Under the pieces are notes generated by a model. That model worked only from the letters and a program-made list of their open reading frames with translations, was not told where the DNA came from and did not search any database. Positions 1 to 9,804 of a DNA stretch of 64,000 nt are shown here, one piece after another; position 1 is the first letter of the stretch; every line of letters begins with the position of its first letter. Origin of the DNA: Novosphingobium sp. 9. Lineage in GTDB: Bacteria > Pseudomonadota > Alphaproteobacteria > Sphingomonadales > Sphingomonadaceae. The stretch spans positions 2,046,501 through 2,110,500 of the forward strand of contig NZ_CP022707.1 of the NCBI RefSeq assembly GCF_025340265.1. Direction: 5' to 3'. Both the position numbers and the translations under genes were made by a program.

Positions 1-1
1 C

Positions 2-673
2 AAGGCCAGCGAAGCCTTCCTGACCGAAAAGTTGTCCGCGCTGTTGCCCGACGCCGTGGTCGTGGGCGAGGAAGCGGTGTTCGACGATGAGAATCGCATG
101 GCCCCGCTCAAGGACAGCCTGTGCTGGATCGTCGATCCGCTCGACGGCACCAACAACTTTGCCGCCGGAAAAGCGCCGTTCGGCGTGCTTGTCGCGCTGG
201 CGGACAAGGGCGAGACTCTGGGCGGCTGGATTCTCGACAGTCTGACCGGGCGCTTCTGCTCCGCCACGCCGGGCTGCGGCGCGTGGATCGACGGCGAGCG
301 CGTCACCGCGCGCACCACCGGCGAGGCCAGACCGGTCGCGGCGATCTCGACGGTCTTCATGGACCCAACAGAGCGGGCTGAAGTCAGCGCCCACGTCGCG
401 CCGCACTACACGCTGGTCGACATTCCGCGTTGCGCCGCCGAGCAATACCCGCGCCTGATGCTAGGCCAGAACGACATCGCCGTGTTCAACCGCACGCTGC
501 CCTGGGACCACGCGGCAGGCGTGCTGTTCCTCAACGAAGCAGGCGGCAAGGCCGCGCGCGAGGACGGCAGCGCCTATCGCGTCGACGAATACGACCGGGG
601 CGGCCTTATCGGCGCTGCATCGCCCCGCCTATGGGACGATTTCGCGAACCTGCTGGCGAAGCGGACAGCCTGA
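2..673 (+). CDS. Inositol monophosphatase family protein (5' end outside window)
   Basis: Mg-dependent phosphomonoesterase of the inositol monophosphatase / CysQ / FBPase superfamily. The reading frame is open from base 2, so the N-terminus lies upstream of the window; 223 residues are visible. The metal-binding signature PLDGTNNFAAG follows an acidic GEE segment, and the second family motif WDHAAGVLFLNEAGG sits about 50 residues before the stop, so the C-terminal half is complete. Substrate (inositol phosphate, histidinol phosphate or another small phosphate) cannot be decided from the sequence. The gene ends 8 bases before a strong hairpin terminator and converges on trxA. Confidence 0.85.
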   Translation, partial: KASEAFLTEKLSALLPDAVVVGEEAVFDDENRMAPLKDSLCWIVDPLDGTNNFAAGKAPFGVLVALADKGETLGGWILDSLTGRFCSATPGCGAWIDGERVTARTTGEARPVAAISTVFMDPTERAEVSAHVAPHYTLVDIPRCAAEQYPRLMLGQNDIAVFNRTLPWDHAAGVLFLNEAGGKAAREDGSAYRVDEYDRGGLIGAASPRLWDDFANLLAKRTA

Positions 674-681
674 ACAAAAGA

Positions 682-714
682 AAACCCCTCCGGCCATATC
701 GGCGGGAGGGGTTT
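682..714. terminator. Bidirectional Rho-independent terminator
   Basis: Perfect 10-bp inverted repeat, AAACCCCTCC at 682-691 and GGAGGGGTTT at 705-714, between the convergent inositol monophosphatase gene (+) and trxA (-). The A/T ends of the stem give a T stretch in both directions. Confidence 0.85.
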
Positions 715-743
715 CCTGTCTTCTCAGACGGTGAAGCGCGAGA

Positions 744-1064
744 TTAGATTTCGCTTTCGATCCAGCCCTTGAGCGCGCTCTTGGGAGCCGCACCCAGCTT
801 CTCGGCAACCTTCTGGCCATCCTTGAACAGCACGAGGAAGGGGATCGAGCGCACGCCGAAATCGGCGGGCGTCTGGGTGTTGGCCATGATGTCCATCTTG
901 GCGATCGTCACCTGACCGTCGAGTTCGGCAGCGATCTCTTCGAGCGCCGGGGCGATCATCTTGCACGGGCCGCACCAGTCGGCCCAGAAATCGACGAGCA
1001 CGGGCTTGTCGGACTTGAGAACGTCTGCCTCGAAGCTGGCGTCGGTAACGGCGATGGTCGACAT
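744..1064 (-). CDS. trxA: Thioredoxin
   Basis: Small redox protein, 106 residues, which reduces protein disulfides in the cytoplasm using electrons from thioredoxin reductase. The active site is WADWCGPCK with Cys31 and Cys34; the cis-Pro loop (SIPFLVLFKDG) is present. The ATG at 1064 was chosen because it gives the usual family N-terminus and has GGAG about 10 bases upstream; a longer in-frame reading to 1142 adds unrelated residues. It is the last gene of the minus-strand run from divL, 81 bases after addA with a hairpin between them. It ends at a bidirectional terminator. Confidence 0.95.
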   Translation of the reverse strand: MSTIAVTDASFEADVLKSDKPVLVDFWADWCGPCKMIAPALEEIAAELDGQVTIAKMDIMANTQTPADFGVRSIPFLVLFKDGQKVAEKLGAAPKSALKGWIESEI

Positions 1065-1105
1065 GATCGGAAATGCTCCACAAAAGGATGTTGGTGACAA
1101 TCTAG

Positions 1106-1140
1106 GGAGGAAACGGACGGGTGCAACGCCCCTTTCCTCC
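1106..1140. other. Stem-loop between addA and trxA
   Basis: Inverted repeat GGAGGAAA (1106-1113) / TTTCCTCC (1133-1140), with an inner GGG/CCC pairing, in the 81-base gap between addA and trxA. There is no clear T tract on the minus side, so it may be an intercistronic processing or attenuation element or a weak terminator rather than a canonical one. Confidence 0.5.
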
Positions 1141-1145
1141 AAGCT

Positions 1146-4100
1146 TTACTGCGTCGCGGCCAAGTCCGGCTTGTTCGCGGTGATAAGGTCTGCGGGAACC
1201 GCGATCAGGCGCGGTGCGGCGGTGTAGAGCAGCGCGGCCTCCACCGTGCGCCCCGGAAAGGTCACTTCCAGCGCGGCGACATAGGCGGCCATCTGCCGCA
1301 GGATCGCGCGCGGCACCGCCGTGATGTCCGCAGGCGGGCGGCGCGAAGTCTTGAAATCGACCAGCCGCACATGCGTGGGCGTCACCACCAGCCGGTCGAT
1401 GGTGCCCGCGACGACCTGCCCGCCGACCACCGCTGCAATCGGCACTTCGGCCAGCGAGCCGGGCGCGAACAGATCGGCCCACGCAGGCTCTTCCAGCACC
1501 GCGATGGCGCTGCTCGCCAGTTCTCCGCGCACCGCCTCATCGAGATCGGCGGCGTGGCGCGCCAGCCAGTGCGGCGCGGCATCCTTACGCAGATCGGACG
1601 GCACATCGGGCAGGCGTTCGAGAAGACGGTGGACCAGCGTACCCCGGCGGGCGGCATCGCGCCCGGCGGCGGGCGGCCACGGCGGATCGGGCGCCTCGTC
1701 CTCACCCAGCGCGGACGGCGCCAGCGGGCGCGGCGGGCGCGGTTCGGCGGGCGGCAGGCGATCGAGCCAGCGCGGAAGCGGTTCCTCCAGCGCCAATTCG
1801 GGCGCCTTGGCCTGGATCTCGGCTGCGGGCGTAGACGGTGACAGTTCTCCCCACTCGCAACGGCTGCCCCAGATCGGATCGGCAATGGGGGCCTCTGCCG
1901 GGAAAATCTCGCGAAGTTTCGCGTACCAGCTTTTGGGCGCAGGCACTCCCTTGTCCCTTGAACCCAGCGCACCGCCCACGAACAGCGCTTCCTCCGCACG
2001 GGTCATGGCGACGTAAAGCAGCCGCCAGTGCTCCTGCTCGTCGCCGGTCTTGTTGTGCGCGATCTCGCTCTCGATGGGACCGCGTTTCTCGTCCTTCGAC
2101 AGCGGCGGCAGCGGGATTCGACGGCGCTCGTTCGCCGGGTCGGGCAAGTCTATGCCGCGATCGCGCGCCGTCTCGGGATTGCCGGTAGCGTCGGCCAGAA
2201 TGACGATAGGCGCCTGCAAGCCCTTCGAGCCATGAACCGTCATCACCCGCACGAGACCCGAAGCGCCATCAGCCTCGCGCTTCAGCTCACCGTCGCCTGC
2301 ATCGAACCACGCGAGGAACCCGGCAAGGCTCGGCGTATCGGTCGCGACATAGGCGCTGGCCGCATTGAGCAGCTCGTCGATGGGATCGTTGGCTTCGCTG
2401 CCGAGCCGCGCGGTCAGGCGACGGCGCCCCTGCCACGGTCCGACCAGCAGCCAGTGCAACAGATCCTGCGGCGTGCCGAAGTCGGCCTTCGCCAGAAGCT
2501 CGCCCAGCTGCCCGAGCAACACAGCAACCTCAGGCTCGCGCGAGGCGCGCAGATGGTTCCACAACGCGACGTTCCGCTCGCGATAGCCGAACCGCAGCAA
2601 CTGCTCCTGCGACCAGCCCACCAGCGGCGAGACCAGCAGCGAGGCGAGGTTCAGGTCATCCAGCGGCTGCACCGCGAACCGCAGCGCCGCGACCAGATCC
2701 TTGACCGCCAGCGGGGCGCCCAGCCGCAGGCGGTCGACACCCGCCACCGCTACGCCCGCAGCATGGAGCCGCGCGACGATCAGCGCCGCCAGTTCCTTGC
2801 GTTGGCGCACCAGCACCATGATATCGCCTGCCGTCGCGCGACGGGTGTACCTTTGTGCAGCGCAAAGCCGGGGCCATGCGGATCGAGCCATTCGCGCACT
2901 TGCGCGGCGATCTGGTCGGCCATCTGTCGGTCGGGCTTGGAGAGCCAGTTCTCCTGCCCCTCATCCACCTCATCCTCGGGCTCGGCCTCCACCTCACCCG
3001 CGCCGCCGACCGGCTGCCACAGCGCGACATAGCCGGGGCGCTGCTCGCCGACATGCGGTTCGGACGGCGTGGAAAGGCCGAACTGCGCGTGACCGATCCC
3101 GGCAATCGCGGCATCGACGAAATCGAGCACTGGCTGTGCTGTGCGGAAACTCCGGTCGAGGCCATATTCGCGAAGCTCACGCAGAGGACCACCTCCGCGC
3201 AGCATCGCCGCATTATCCGCGGCATCGGCCATCGTCTTGCGAACGCGATCGGCAGCACGACGGAAGTTTTCCGGGCTGGTGCCCTGAAAGCGGAAGATCG
3301 CCTGCTTGTAATCGCCCACGACGAAGAGCGTGCGCATGAGGTTACCATGCTGCCCCTCGCCCGCCCAGAACTCCCCGGCGATGGCCATGACGATGTCCCA
3401 CTGCGCCGCGTTGGTGTCCTGCGCCTCATCGACAAGGATATGGTCGAAGCGACGATCCAGCTTGTAGCGAATCCAGTCGGCCTGCTCCTGCTGCGCCAGA
3501 AGCTGCGCGGCACGGCGGATCTGGTCGTCGAAATCGATCAGCCCTTCACGCTGCTTGGCCGCGTCCCACGCCAACGCAAAGGCGCGCCCCAGCCGCAGTG
3601 CAGGCACCAGTCGCTCGACCAGAGCCAACCGCGCCTTGAGGTCGAGCACACGGAAGATCGCCTCGCACACGCGCGCGGCATAGGCGCCGTATTCGGGATC
3701 GCGCTTGTCCTGATTGGTGGTGGACTTGGGCTCGTCCTTGGCGGTCAGGAACACCTTGCGCAGATCGTCGAACCCGGCGAGGCGTTCGGCAGGCGACTTG
3801 TCCAGCCACGCGGTGATCGCATAGGCGGCCGCCTCGCCGGTCTTGGTCGCCCATTCGGCATTGACCAGACGGCAGCGGCGCAGCGACGCCACGTCGAACG
3901 CCTGATCGGCGCACAGCGCCTCGACCATCTCGCCATCGGCATCGCTCGGCAGGTCGAGCAGGCGCAGCACATGCGCGCGCATATCACCCGCCTGCCAGGC
4001 ACCGGACCGAACCACGCCTCGCGCGCCTGTGCGCAGCGCAGCAGGAACGCTTCGACCGCCTCCGGCCCGTGCCGCATCGACAGCGCCTCGACCGCGCGCA

Positions 4101-4644
4101 GCAGCGACGGATCGCCCAACGGATCGCTTTCGGCGGACACCAGCAGATCGGCCAGCACCTGCCGTGCCAGCAGCACGCGCTCGCGATCTTCCATCGGGCG
4201 GGTGCCGGGGATCAGGTCCGCTTCCTGCGGGAAGGTCGCCAGCAACCACTGCGAGAAGGCGTGGATAGTGTCGATGCGCAGACCGCCGCCGGGCGAATCG
4301 AGGACGGCGGCGAACAGCGTGCGGGCGCGGGCGCGCGTGCCCGGATCGCCCGAGGCACCGATAGCCTCCAGCCTTGCGGCAAGGTGCGTATCTTCCAGCC
4401 GCACCCATTCGGCGAGCGTGCCGTTGACGCGCGCGGCCATTTCGGTCGCACCGGCCTTGGTGAAGGTCAGGCATAGAATCTGCGAAGGCGTGACGTCCGG
4501 TTGCAGCAAAAGCCGCAGCACGCGCGAGGACAGCACCTGCGTCTTGCCCGTGCCTGCCGAGGCGGAGAGCCACACCGTTTCCAGCGGATCGACCGCGCGC
4601 ATCTGGTTCCCGTGCAGCGGCCAGACCTTTGCCGGGCCGCTCAT
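1146..4644 (-). pseudogene. addA: Double-strand break repair helicase AddA (two apparent frameshifts)
   Basis: ATP-dependent helicase-nuclease subunit that works with AddB in DNA end resection and RecA loading. The protein is spread over three frames. Frame 1 (4644 to about 4003) has the UvrD N-terminal motif WLSASAGTGKT and QILCLTFTKAGATEMAAR. Frame 2 (about 4001 to 2845) has the Walker B motif HILVDEAQDTN and VVGDYKQAIFRFQG. Frame 3 (about 2842 to 1146) has the helicase motifs VMTVHGSKGLQAPIV and LLYVAMTRAEEALFV and the nuclease core LVDFKTSRRPP. Adding one base near 4002-4003 and one near 2843-2845 gives an uninterrupted product of about 1166 residues, the normal family size. Its start overlaps the addB stop (ATGA). 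All motifs are intact, so I favour sequence errors over decay. Confidence 0.85.
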
Positions 4645-7606
4645 GCCTCGGCCTCCCTGTTCGCCGGACCGCCGAGCGAGGTGATCCATTCGTCCAGACG
4701 CATCAACTGATCGTAGTCCGCATAAGAGCCCAGTTCCGGGTTGAGCCGCGCAGTGAAGGGCTCGGTGCCGAGAATCCAGCGGTCGAGCGCTTCATCCAGA
4801 TAGTGCGCCGTTTCGCCCAGAAACTCGTCGCGCATCATCACCTTGCCGCGCTTCTTTTCATCGTCCGTCACCGGCTCGACGACATAGCCGAACTGGTCTC
4901 TTACCTTGCCGAAAGACCAGTATTCGAAAGCCGAGGCCTCGCCGGACACATCCGCGAAACCGCCCGCCTCGGCGATCAGCGCGACGAGACCCAGCTGCAG
5001 CGCGAATCCGTCGAGCACCATCTGCTTCGAAGGCGGCTGCCCGGTCTTGTAGTCGACCACCGCCAGCGTGCCATCGCCGAGCCGGTCGATCCGGTCAGCG
5101 CGGCCATGGATGCGGATATCCTTGCGGCGCATTTCGCCCTTGGCTTCGAAGCACATGACGCGGCGACCTTCGGTCTTCTCCGTCAGCACGCGCTGCGCGA
5201 ACGTATCGAGCGCGGCGGCCAGACGCGGCCACCACAGCGCGCGCATCAGCGGATGCGTATTGCTGCGCAGCAGAACGTCCTGCGCAATCTTGGGCAGGCC
5301 CAGCGGTGGCTCTCCTGCGGCGTGCCATTCCTCCAGAATCTTGTGCGCGACTTCGCCCTTCCACGCCGCACTCGGCTCGGCATCGATGGCATCGAGACGG
5401 CGCAGGTTCATCACCGCGCTGGCGTAGAACTGGTAGGGATCGCCGCGCAGGCGATCGAGGCCGGTCACGGAAATGTCGACCCGGCGCTGCTCGGCATCGG
5501 GCATCGGCTGTGGGCGCGGATGCGACGGCACGGCGGTAGCGCGGTCGATCTTTTGCGCCAGTTCCACCGCCCGTGTCTCGCGCATCACCTCGCCGCCCGC
5601 CATGGCGAGCACGCGCAGCACGAAACGCGAGGCGATCACCGGGCCGCCCTCGTCGCGGCGCGCCCAACTGAGCACCACCTCGGGCGCGCCCAGCGCGCCT
5701 GCAAGGTCGTGCGCGGCAAGACCAATGCGAAAGTCCGCGCCCGGCACGCCCAGCGCGCGCAGCACGGCAGGCGGCAGCAGCGAATCCTGCGATGGGCTGG
5801 CAGGCCACATGCCCTCGGTCAGCCCGGCACAGATCACCAGATCGGCGCGGCTCATCCGGGCTTCGAGCAGGCCATAGACGGCCACGCGCGGATGACCGCC
5901 CCACGGCGGGCGCACGGCCACGCGATCCATCGCATCACGCAGCACCGCATGGAGGTCGCGCGGCTCGACCATCGTTCCTGCCGAGGACGCAGCCATCCGC
6001 AAGTCCTCGACGAACTGGCTGAGCGCGCGGCCATCGGCGTTGCCCCAGACCATCTCGCCGCACAGGCCTTCGATACCCTGTGCCAGCGCCCCGAGCATAT
6101 CGTCGAGCGGCTGCGCACCTTCCAGCGCGAACAGCGGCGCCAGCACCGCCTCTACCGAAGTCCACCAATCGCCAAGGCGGCGGGCTTCGGCAATCTCGCG
6201 CAAGGTGGTGAGCCCTGCGGCCGGTCGAGGCCCGCGCAGCGCAAGATCGAGCTTGCGCGCGCTCTCCAGCCACGCCGCGCGCCCCTCACCCGATCCCGCC
6301 AGTGGATGGGTCAGCAGTGCGATCAGCGGAACCGGCGCGGCCTGTTCGGCCAGAACTTCGGCGAGGAGCAGGAACGCCCGGCCCGCCGCCGTCATCGGCA
6401 GCGCACGACCTGCGGTATCGTCCGCCTCGATATCCCAGCGGCGCAGTTGTGCGACGACGCGGCCGGCAAGGCCCCGGTCGGGGTGATCAGCGCCACGCGG
6501 CGTTCGGGCGTTTCCAGCGCCTCGCGAATCAGGACGGCGATGGCCTGCGCTTCCTCGCCGGGATGCGCCGTCTCCATCAGGCGCACGCCCGACAGACGGC
6601 GGCGTTCTGCAGGCAGCGAAACCCATTGTGCCGAGGCTCTGGGCGGCAGGAACAGGCTCGAAATCGCCTTGCTGCGCGCAGGTGGCGTCGCGCCAAGGCC
6701 GGAGCGATGCCAGGCCCGCACTTCCTCGCGCGCCAGCCCCATGCGCGAGAGCAGCAGCTTGAGGTGATATTGCGGATGCGTCACCGCATCGTCGCGACCG
6801 AACGGCGGATCGTCCGGTCCTTGCGTGTTTCCTGCGGCGCCCAGTTCATCCCAGACTTCGGCATCGAGCGACAGGTCGAAGTCCGGCAGCACCACCGCAC
6901 CCTGCGGCAGTTCCGAGACGACGCGCAGCAGGCGCGCCAGCGCGGGCGAGGCGCTGGTGACACCGGCAGCGACCACGCCATGCGGCGGCGGTGCGTTCCA
7001 CCAATGCTCGGCGGCGTGACGAAACAGGCGATTGCGGCGCTCCGGCGCATCGATCTCACCCCGCTCGGCCATTTCGGCGATCCAGTATTGCTGGACCTTG
7101 AGGAACGTCGCGGTGTTGCGCGTCCAGTGCGAGGCCATCTCGCCGACGATGCCGATCACCCGCTCGGACAGCAGATCGATCGGCGCGATATCCTCGACCA
7201 GCAGCCGGTCCATCGTGCGACCGATCTCGAAGGCGCGGCGCAGCAAAGCGGGGCCAGTCCAGGCCTCATCGCCCTCCACTTCGCGCAAGTAGTGTGCCAG
7301 ACGCAGCCAGCGGCGCGTCGGATCGGCGGCGGGGGGAATGTCCGCCGCGCCCAGCGGATCGAGCAGCGGCCCCAGCGTCTCATCGAGATCGAGATCGCCC
7401 ACCACTGCCATGCGCGGCAGCAACATGCCGCCGCCAGCGACGCGCACGAAGGCCTCGGTCACAGTGCGGATCGCGCGGCGGCTCGGCAGCAGCAGCGTCA
7501 GCCGCGCAAGGCCAAGTTCGTCCTCGGCATAGCGCGGGATCAGCCCGGCAACGAGCGCATCGGCAAATCCGCGATGCGCTGCTATGGAATAGATACGCGG
7601 GGCCAT
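4641..7606 (-). pseudogene. addB: Double-strand break repair protein AddB (one apparent frameshift)
   Basis: AddAB nuclease partner of AddA. The first part (7606 to about 6480) starts MAPRIYSIAAHRGFADALV and includes the inactive helicase-like region with LLLPSRRAIRTV. The second part (about 6480 to 4641) contains the C-terminal RecB-like nuclease with VVDYKTGQPPSKQ. The two parts join at ALITP / DRGLAGRVVAQLRRW, where one missing base in the run at 6480-6483 explains the shift; repair gives about 988 residues, typical for alphaproteobacterial AddB. The ATG at 7606 lies 7 bases after murU. It probably is functional if the frameshift is a sequence error. Confidence 0.83.
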
Positions 7607-7613
7607 GCGGCCC

Positions 7614-8351
7614 TCAGGCACGGGTCAGCCAGGCTTCAGTCGGCGCAATGGCGCCCGGCTCGCCGACCTCGAACCACAGTCCGGTATGCGAGATGCCGTA
7701 GAGCCGCCCCTCTTCGATGGCGCGGCTCCACAGCAGGTTGGTAGAGAAGGCACCTTCGGGGGCATCGCGCAGCAGCCGCTTCGAGACCAGCTGGATACCG
7801 GTATAGATGAACGGCGCCACCTTGCGCGGCTGGCGACGCGAAACCTTGCCCAGCGGATCGAGGTGGAAATCGCCCTCGCCGCGATAATTTAGCGCGCGAG
7901 TGTGCGGCACCACCAGCAGCAGCGCGTCCATGATGTCCGGGTTCCACGCCTGCGAGAGTTCGTGGAACACGTCGCGCGGACCATCCAGCCAGATATTGTC
8001 GCTGTTGAGGCAGAAGAACGGATCGGGCAGCAGGTCCGCCGCCTTGACCATACCGCCGCCGGTTTCGAGCAGCATCTCGCGCTCATCCGACAGGGTGATC
8101 GAAGGCGCACGGCGGCGCCCCTTGCAATGGGCCTCAAGCTGATCGGCCAGATAATGGACGTTGACCACGACCTTCGCGACGCCTGCCGCTTCCAGCCTGT
8201 CGAGCGAATAATCGATCAGCGGCTTGCCCGCGACGCGTACCAGCGGCTTGGGCTGGGTCGCGGTAAGTGGACGCATTCGCTTGCCGATCCCGGCCGCCAT
8301 CACCATCGCGGTGTCGCTGGCCAGCGGCTTTGCGGCTCCGTTCGCGCTCAT
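7614..8351 (-). CDS. murU: N-acetylmuramate alpha-1-phosphate uridylyltransferase (nucleotidyltransferase family)
   Basis: 245-residue nucleotidyltransferase. The N-terminal signature AMVMAAGIGKRMRPLT and the KPLVRVAGKPLIDY stretch are the NTP-binding loop of the sugar-1-phosphate nucleotidyltransferase fold; LNSDNIW carries the catalytic Asp. Together with the upstream kinase AmgK it forms the anhydromuropeptide recycling route that yields UDP-MurNAc and bypasses de novo synthesis. The ATG at 8351 overlaps the amgK stop by four bases (ATGA), so the two are translationally coupled. The assignment to MurU rather than a generic mannose-1-phosphate guanylyltransferase rests on this pairing. Confidence 0.85.
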   Translation of the reverse strand: MSANGAAKPLASDTAMVMAAGIGKRMRPLTATQPKPLVRVAGKPLIDYSLDRLEAAGVAKVVVNVHYLADQLEAHCKGRRRAPSITLSDEREMLLETGGGMVKAADLLPDPFFCLNSDNIWLDGPRDVFHELSQAWNPDIMDALLLVVPHTRALNYRGEGDFHLDPLGKVSRRQPRKVAPFIYTGIQLVSKRLLRDAPEGAFSTNLLWSRAIEEGRLYGISHTGLWFEVGEPGAIAPTEAWLTRA

Positions 8352-9343
8352 GCCTCGAAGCTCCCGCCCATCGCAGAGCGCAAGTCCGCCGGGATGTTCG
8401 CATCGAACCAAGCGGCGACCGGTGCCAGCGCAGGGTGGCGCAAGTCACGCTCCATCTGCGCCCATACGCGGGGGATCAGATCGAGGTATCGCGCCTTGCC
8501 GTCGCGCCGCCACAGCCGCACGAAAATGCCGACGATCTTGACGTTGCGCTGCGCGCCGAGGCGGGCATAGTCGGCCAGGAAAAGCTCGGGATCGGCACCG
8601 GTCTCGCGCAGGTAATGCGCCAGCATCGCCGCCTCGACCGCGTGGGGAACATCGCGGCGCGCATCCTGCAGCAGCGAGACGAGATCGTAGGCGCGATGGC
8701 CGACGAGCGCGTCCTGAAAGTCCAGCAGCCCCTGATCCTCAAGACTGCCGAGCAGCATGATGTTCTCGGCGTGATAGTCGCGCAGGACCGTCACACCCGG
8801 ACGCTGGCGACCGAGCAGCGGCGCCAGCGCCTCTTCCCACGCCGCGACGAAAGCCGGCGCATCGACGTAGATGCCGCGCGCGGTACAGTACCATTCGAGA
8901 AACAGGCGCACTTCGCGCAGGTATTCGGCGAGCGAATAGTTGAGGAACGGCCCCGGCGGCAGATCGTGCAAACGGACCAGCGCATCGATGGCACCCCGAT
9001 AGACCGTCATCTCGTCTGCCGGGTGCTCATCCAGATGATCGCGCATGCGCTGGTGGCCGAAGTCTTCCAGCAGCACGAGGCCGCGCGGCGCATCCTGCGC
9101 CATGATTCGCGGTGCGCGCATGGCATTGGCATCGAGCCAGCTGGCCGCGCGCAGGAACGGCGTCGGGTCCTCGTTGGGCGGCGGCGCATCCATCAGCATC
9201 GCGCTGCGCCCCTCCTTGTGGAGGCGGAAATAGCGGCGGAACGAGGCATCGCCGAGCAGCGGCTCGATCGTCGCGCCGGACCAACCGGCGGCGGCAAGGA
9301 ATTCGTCGAGCCCCTGGGGCAGTGGTGCGCGGGTCTGGGTCAT
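8348..9343 (-). CDS. amgK: N-acetylmuramate/N-acetylglucosamine kinase (aminoglycoside phosphotransferase family)
   Basis: 331-residue APH-fold kinase that phosphorylates recovered MurNAc or GlcNAc at the anomeric position. The catalytic loop reads LRDYHAENIMLL and the metal-binding motif LLDFQDALVGHRAYDL, both typical of the APH/AmgK group. The ATG at 9343 follows tsaE with an 8-base gap, and the stop overlaps the murU start. In Pseudomonas and Caulobacter relatives the amgK-murU pair gives intrinsic tolerance to fosfomycin; that property is known for the family and not shown here. Confidence 0.87.
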   Translation of the reverse strand: MTQTRAPLPQGLDEFLAAAGWSGATIEPLLGDASFRRYFRLHKEGRSAMLMDAPPPNEDPTPFLRAASWLDANAMRAPRIMAQDAPRGLVLLEDFGHQRMRDHLDEHPADEMTVYRGAIDALVRLHDLPPGPFLNYSLAEYLREVRLFLEWYCTARGIYVDAPAFVAAWEEALAPLLGRQRPGVTVLRDYHAENIMLLGSLEDQGLLDFQDALVGHRAYDLVSLLQDARRDVPHAVEAAMLAHYLRETGADPELFLADYARLGAQRNVKIVGIFVRLWRRDGKARYLDLIPRVWAQMERDLRHPALAPVAAWFDANIPADLRSAMGGSFEA

Positions 9344-9351
9344 CGGTCCTG

Positions 9352-9804
9352 TCAATCCTGAGGCATTCGCCCTAGCCAATCCGCCCCCGGCTCGACAATG
9401 GCCCTGCGCCCTTCATCCGCAGTTTCCAGCGTGATCGAGAGGCAACCTGCCTCATGCGCGAAGCCGCCGGCATGATCGGGCCACTCGGCGATCAGCGCCG
9501 CGCCGTGGCGATAATCGTCGAGACCGATCTCCTCGGCCTCGGATGGATCGTTCAGCCGGTAGAAGTCGGCATGGACCAGCGGCAGTCGCACCGCCGGGGG
9601 ATCGTAGGGCTCGACGATCGAGAAACTAGGCGACGGCACCTCGCCCTCGTGCCCCAGCGCCGCGATGATCGCTCGGGCGAGCGTGGTCTTGCCCGCGCCA
9701 AGGCCACCGGTCAGCGCGACGACATCGCCGGGGCGCAGGACCTCGGCAATGCGCTGGCCGAACCGCTCCATCGCGGCAAGATCGGGAAGTTCGAGTACGA
9801 TCAC
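9352..9804 (-). CDS. tsaE: tRNA threonylcarbamoyladenosine biosynthesis ATPase TsaE
   Basis: 150-residue P-loop ATPase needed, with TsaB and TsaD, for the t6A modification at position 37 of ANN-decoding tRNAs. The Walker A motif is GGLGAGKTT at residues 33-41, followed by the family segments SPSFSIVEPY and HADFYRL. Translation starts at a GTG (9804) that overlaps the divL stop (GTGA), so expression is coupled to divL. Confidence 0.93.
   Translation of the reverse strand: MIVLELPDLAAMERFGQRIAEVLRPGDVVALTGGLGAGKTTLARAIIAALGHEGEVPSPSFSIVEPYDPPAVRLPLVHADFYRLNDPSEAEEIGLDDYRHGAALIAEWPDHAGGFAHEAGCLSITLETADEGRRAIVEPGADWLGRMPQD

Noticed and set aside
1146..7606. Programmed ribosomal frameshifting in addA/addB
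   Set aside because: No slippery heptamer with downstream structure, and three shifts in two genes would be unprecedented; error is simpler.
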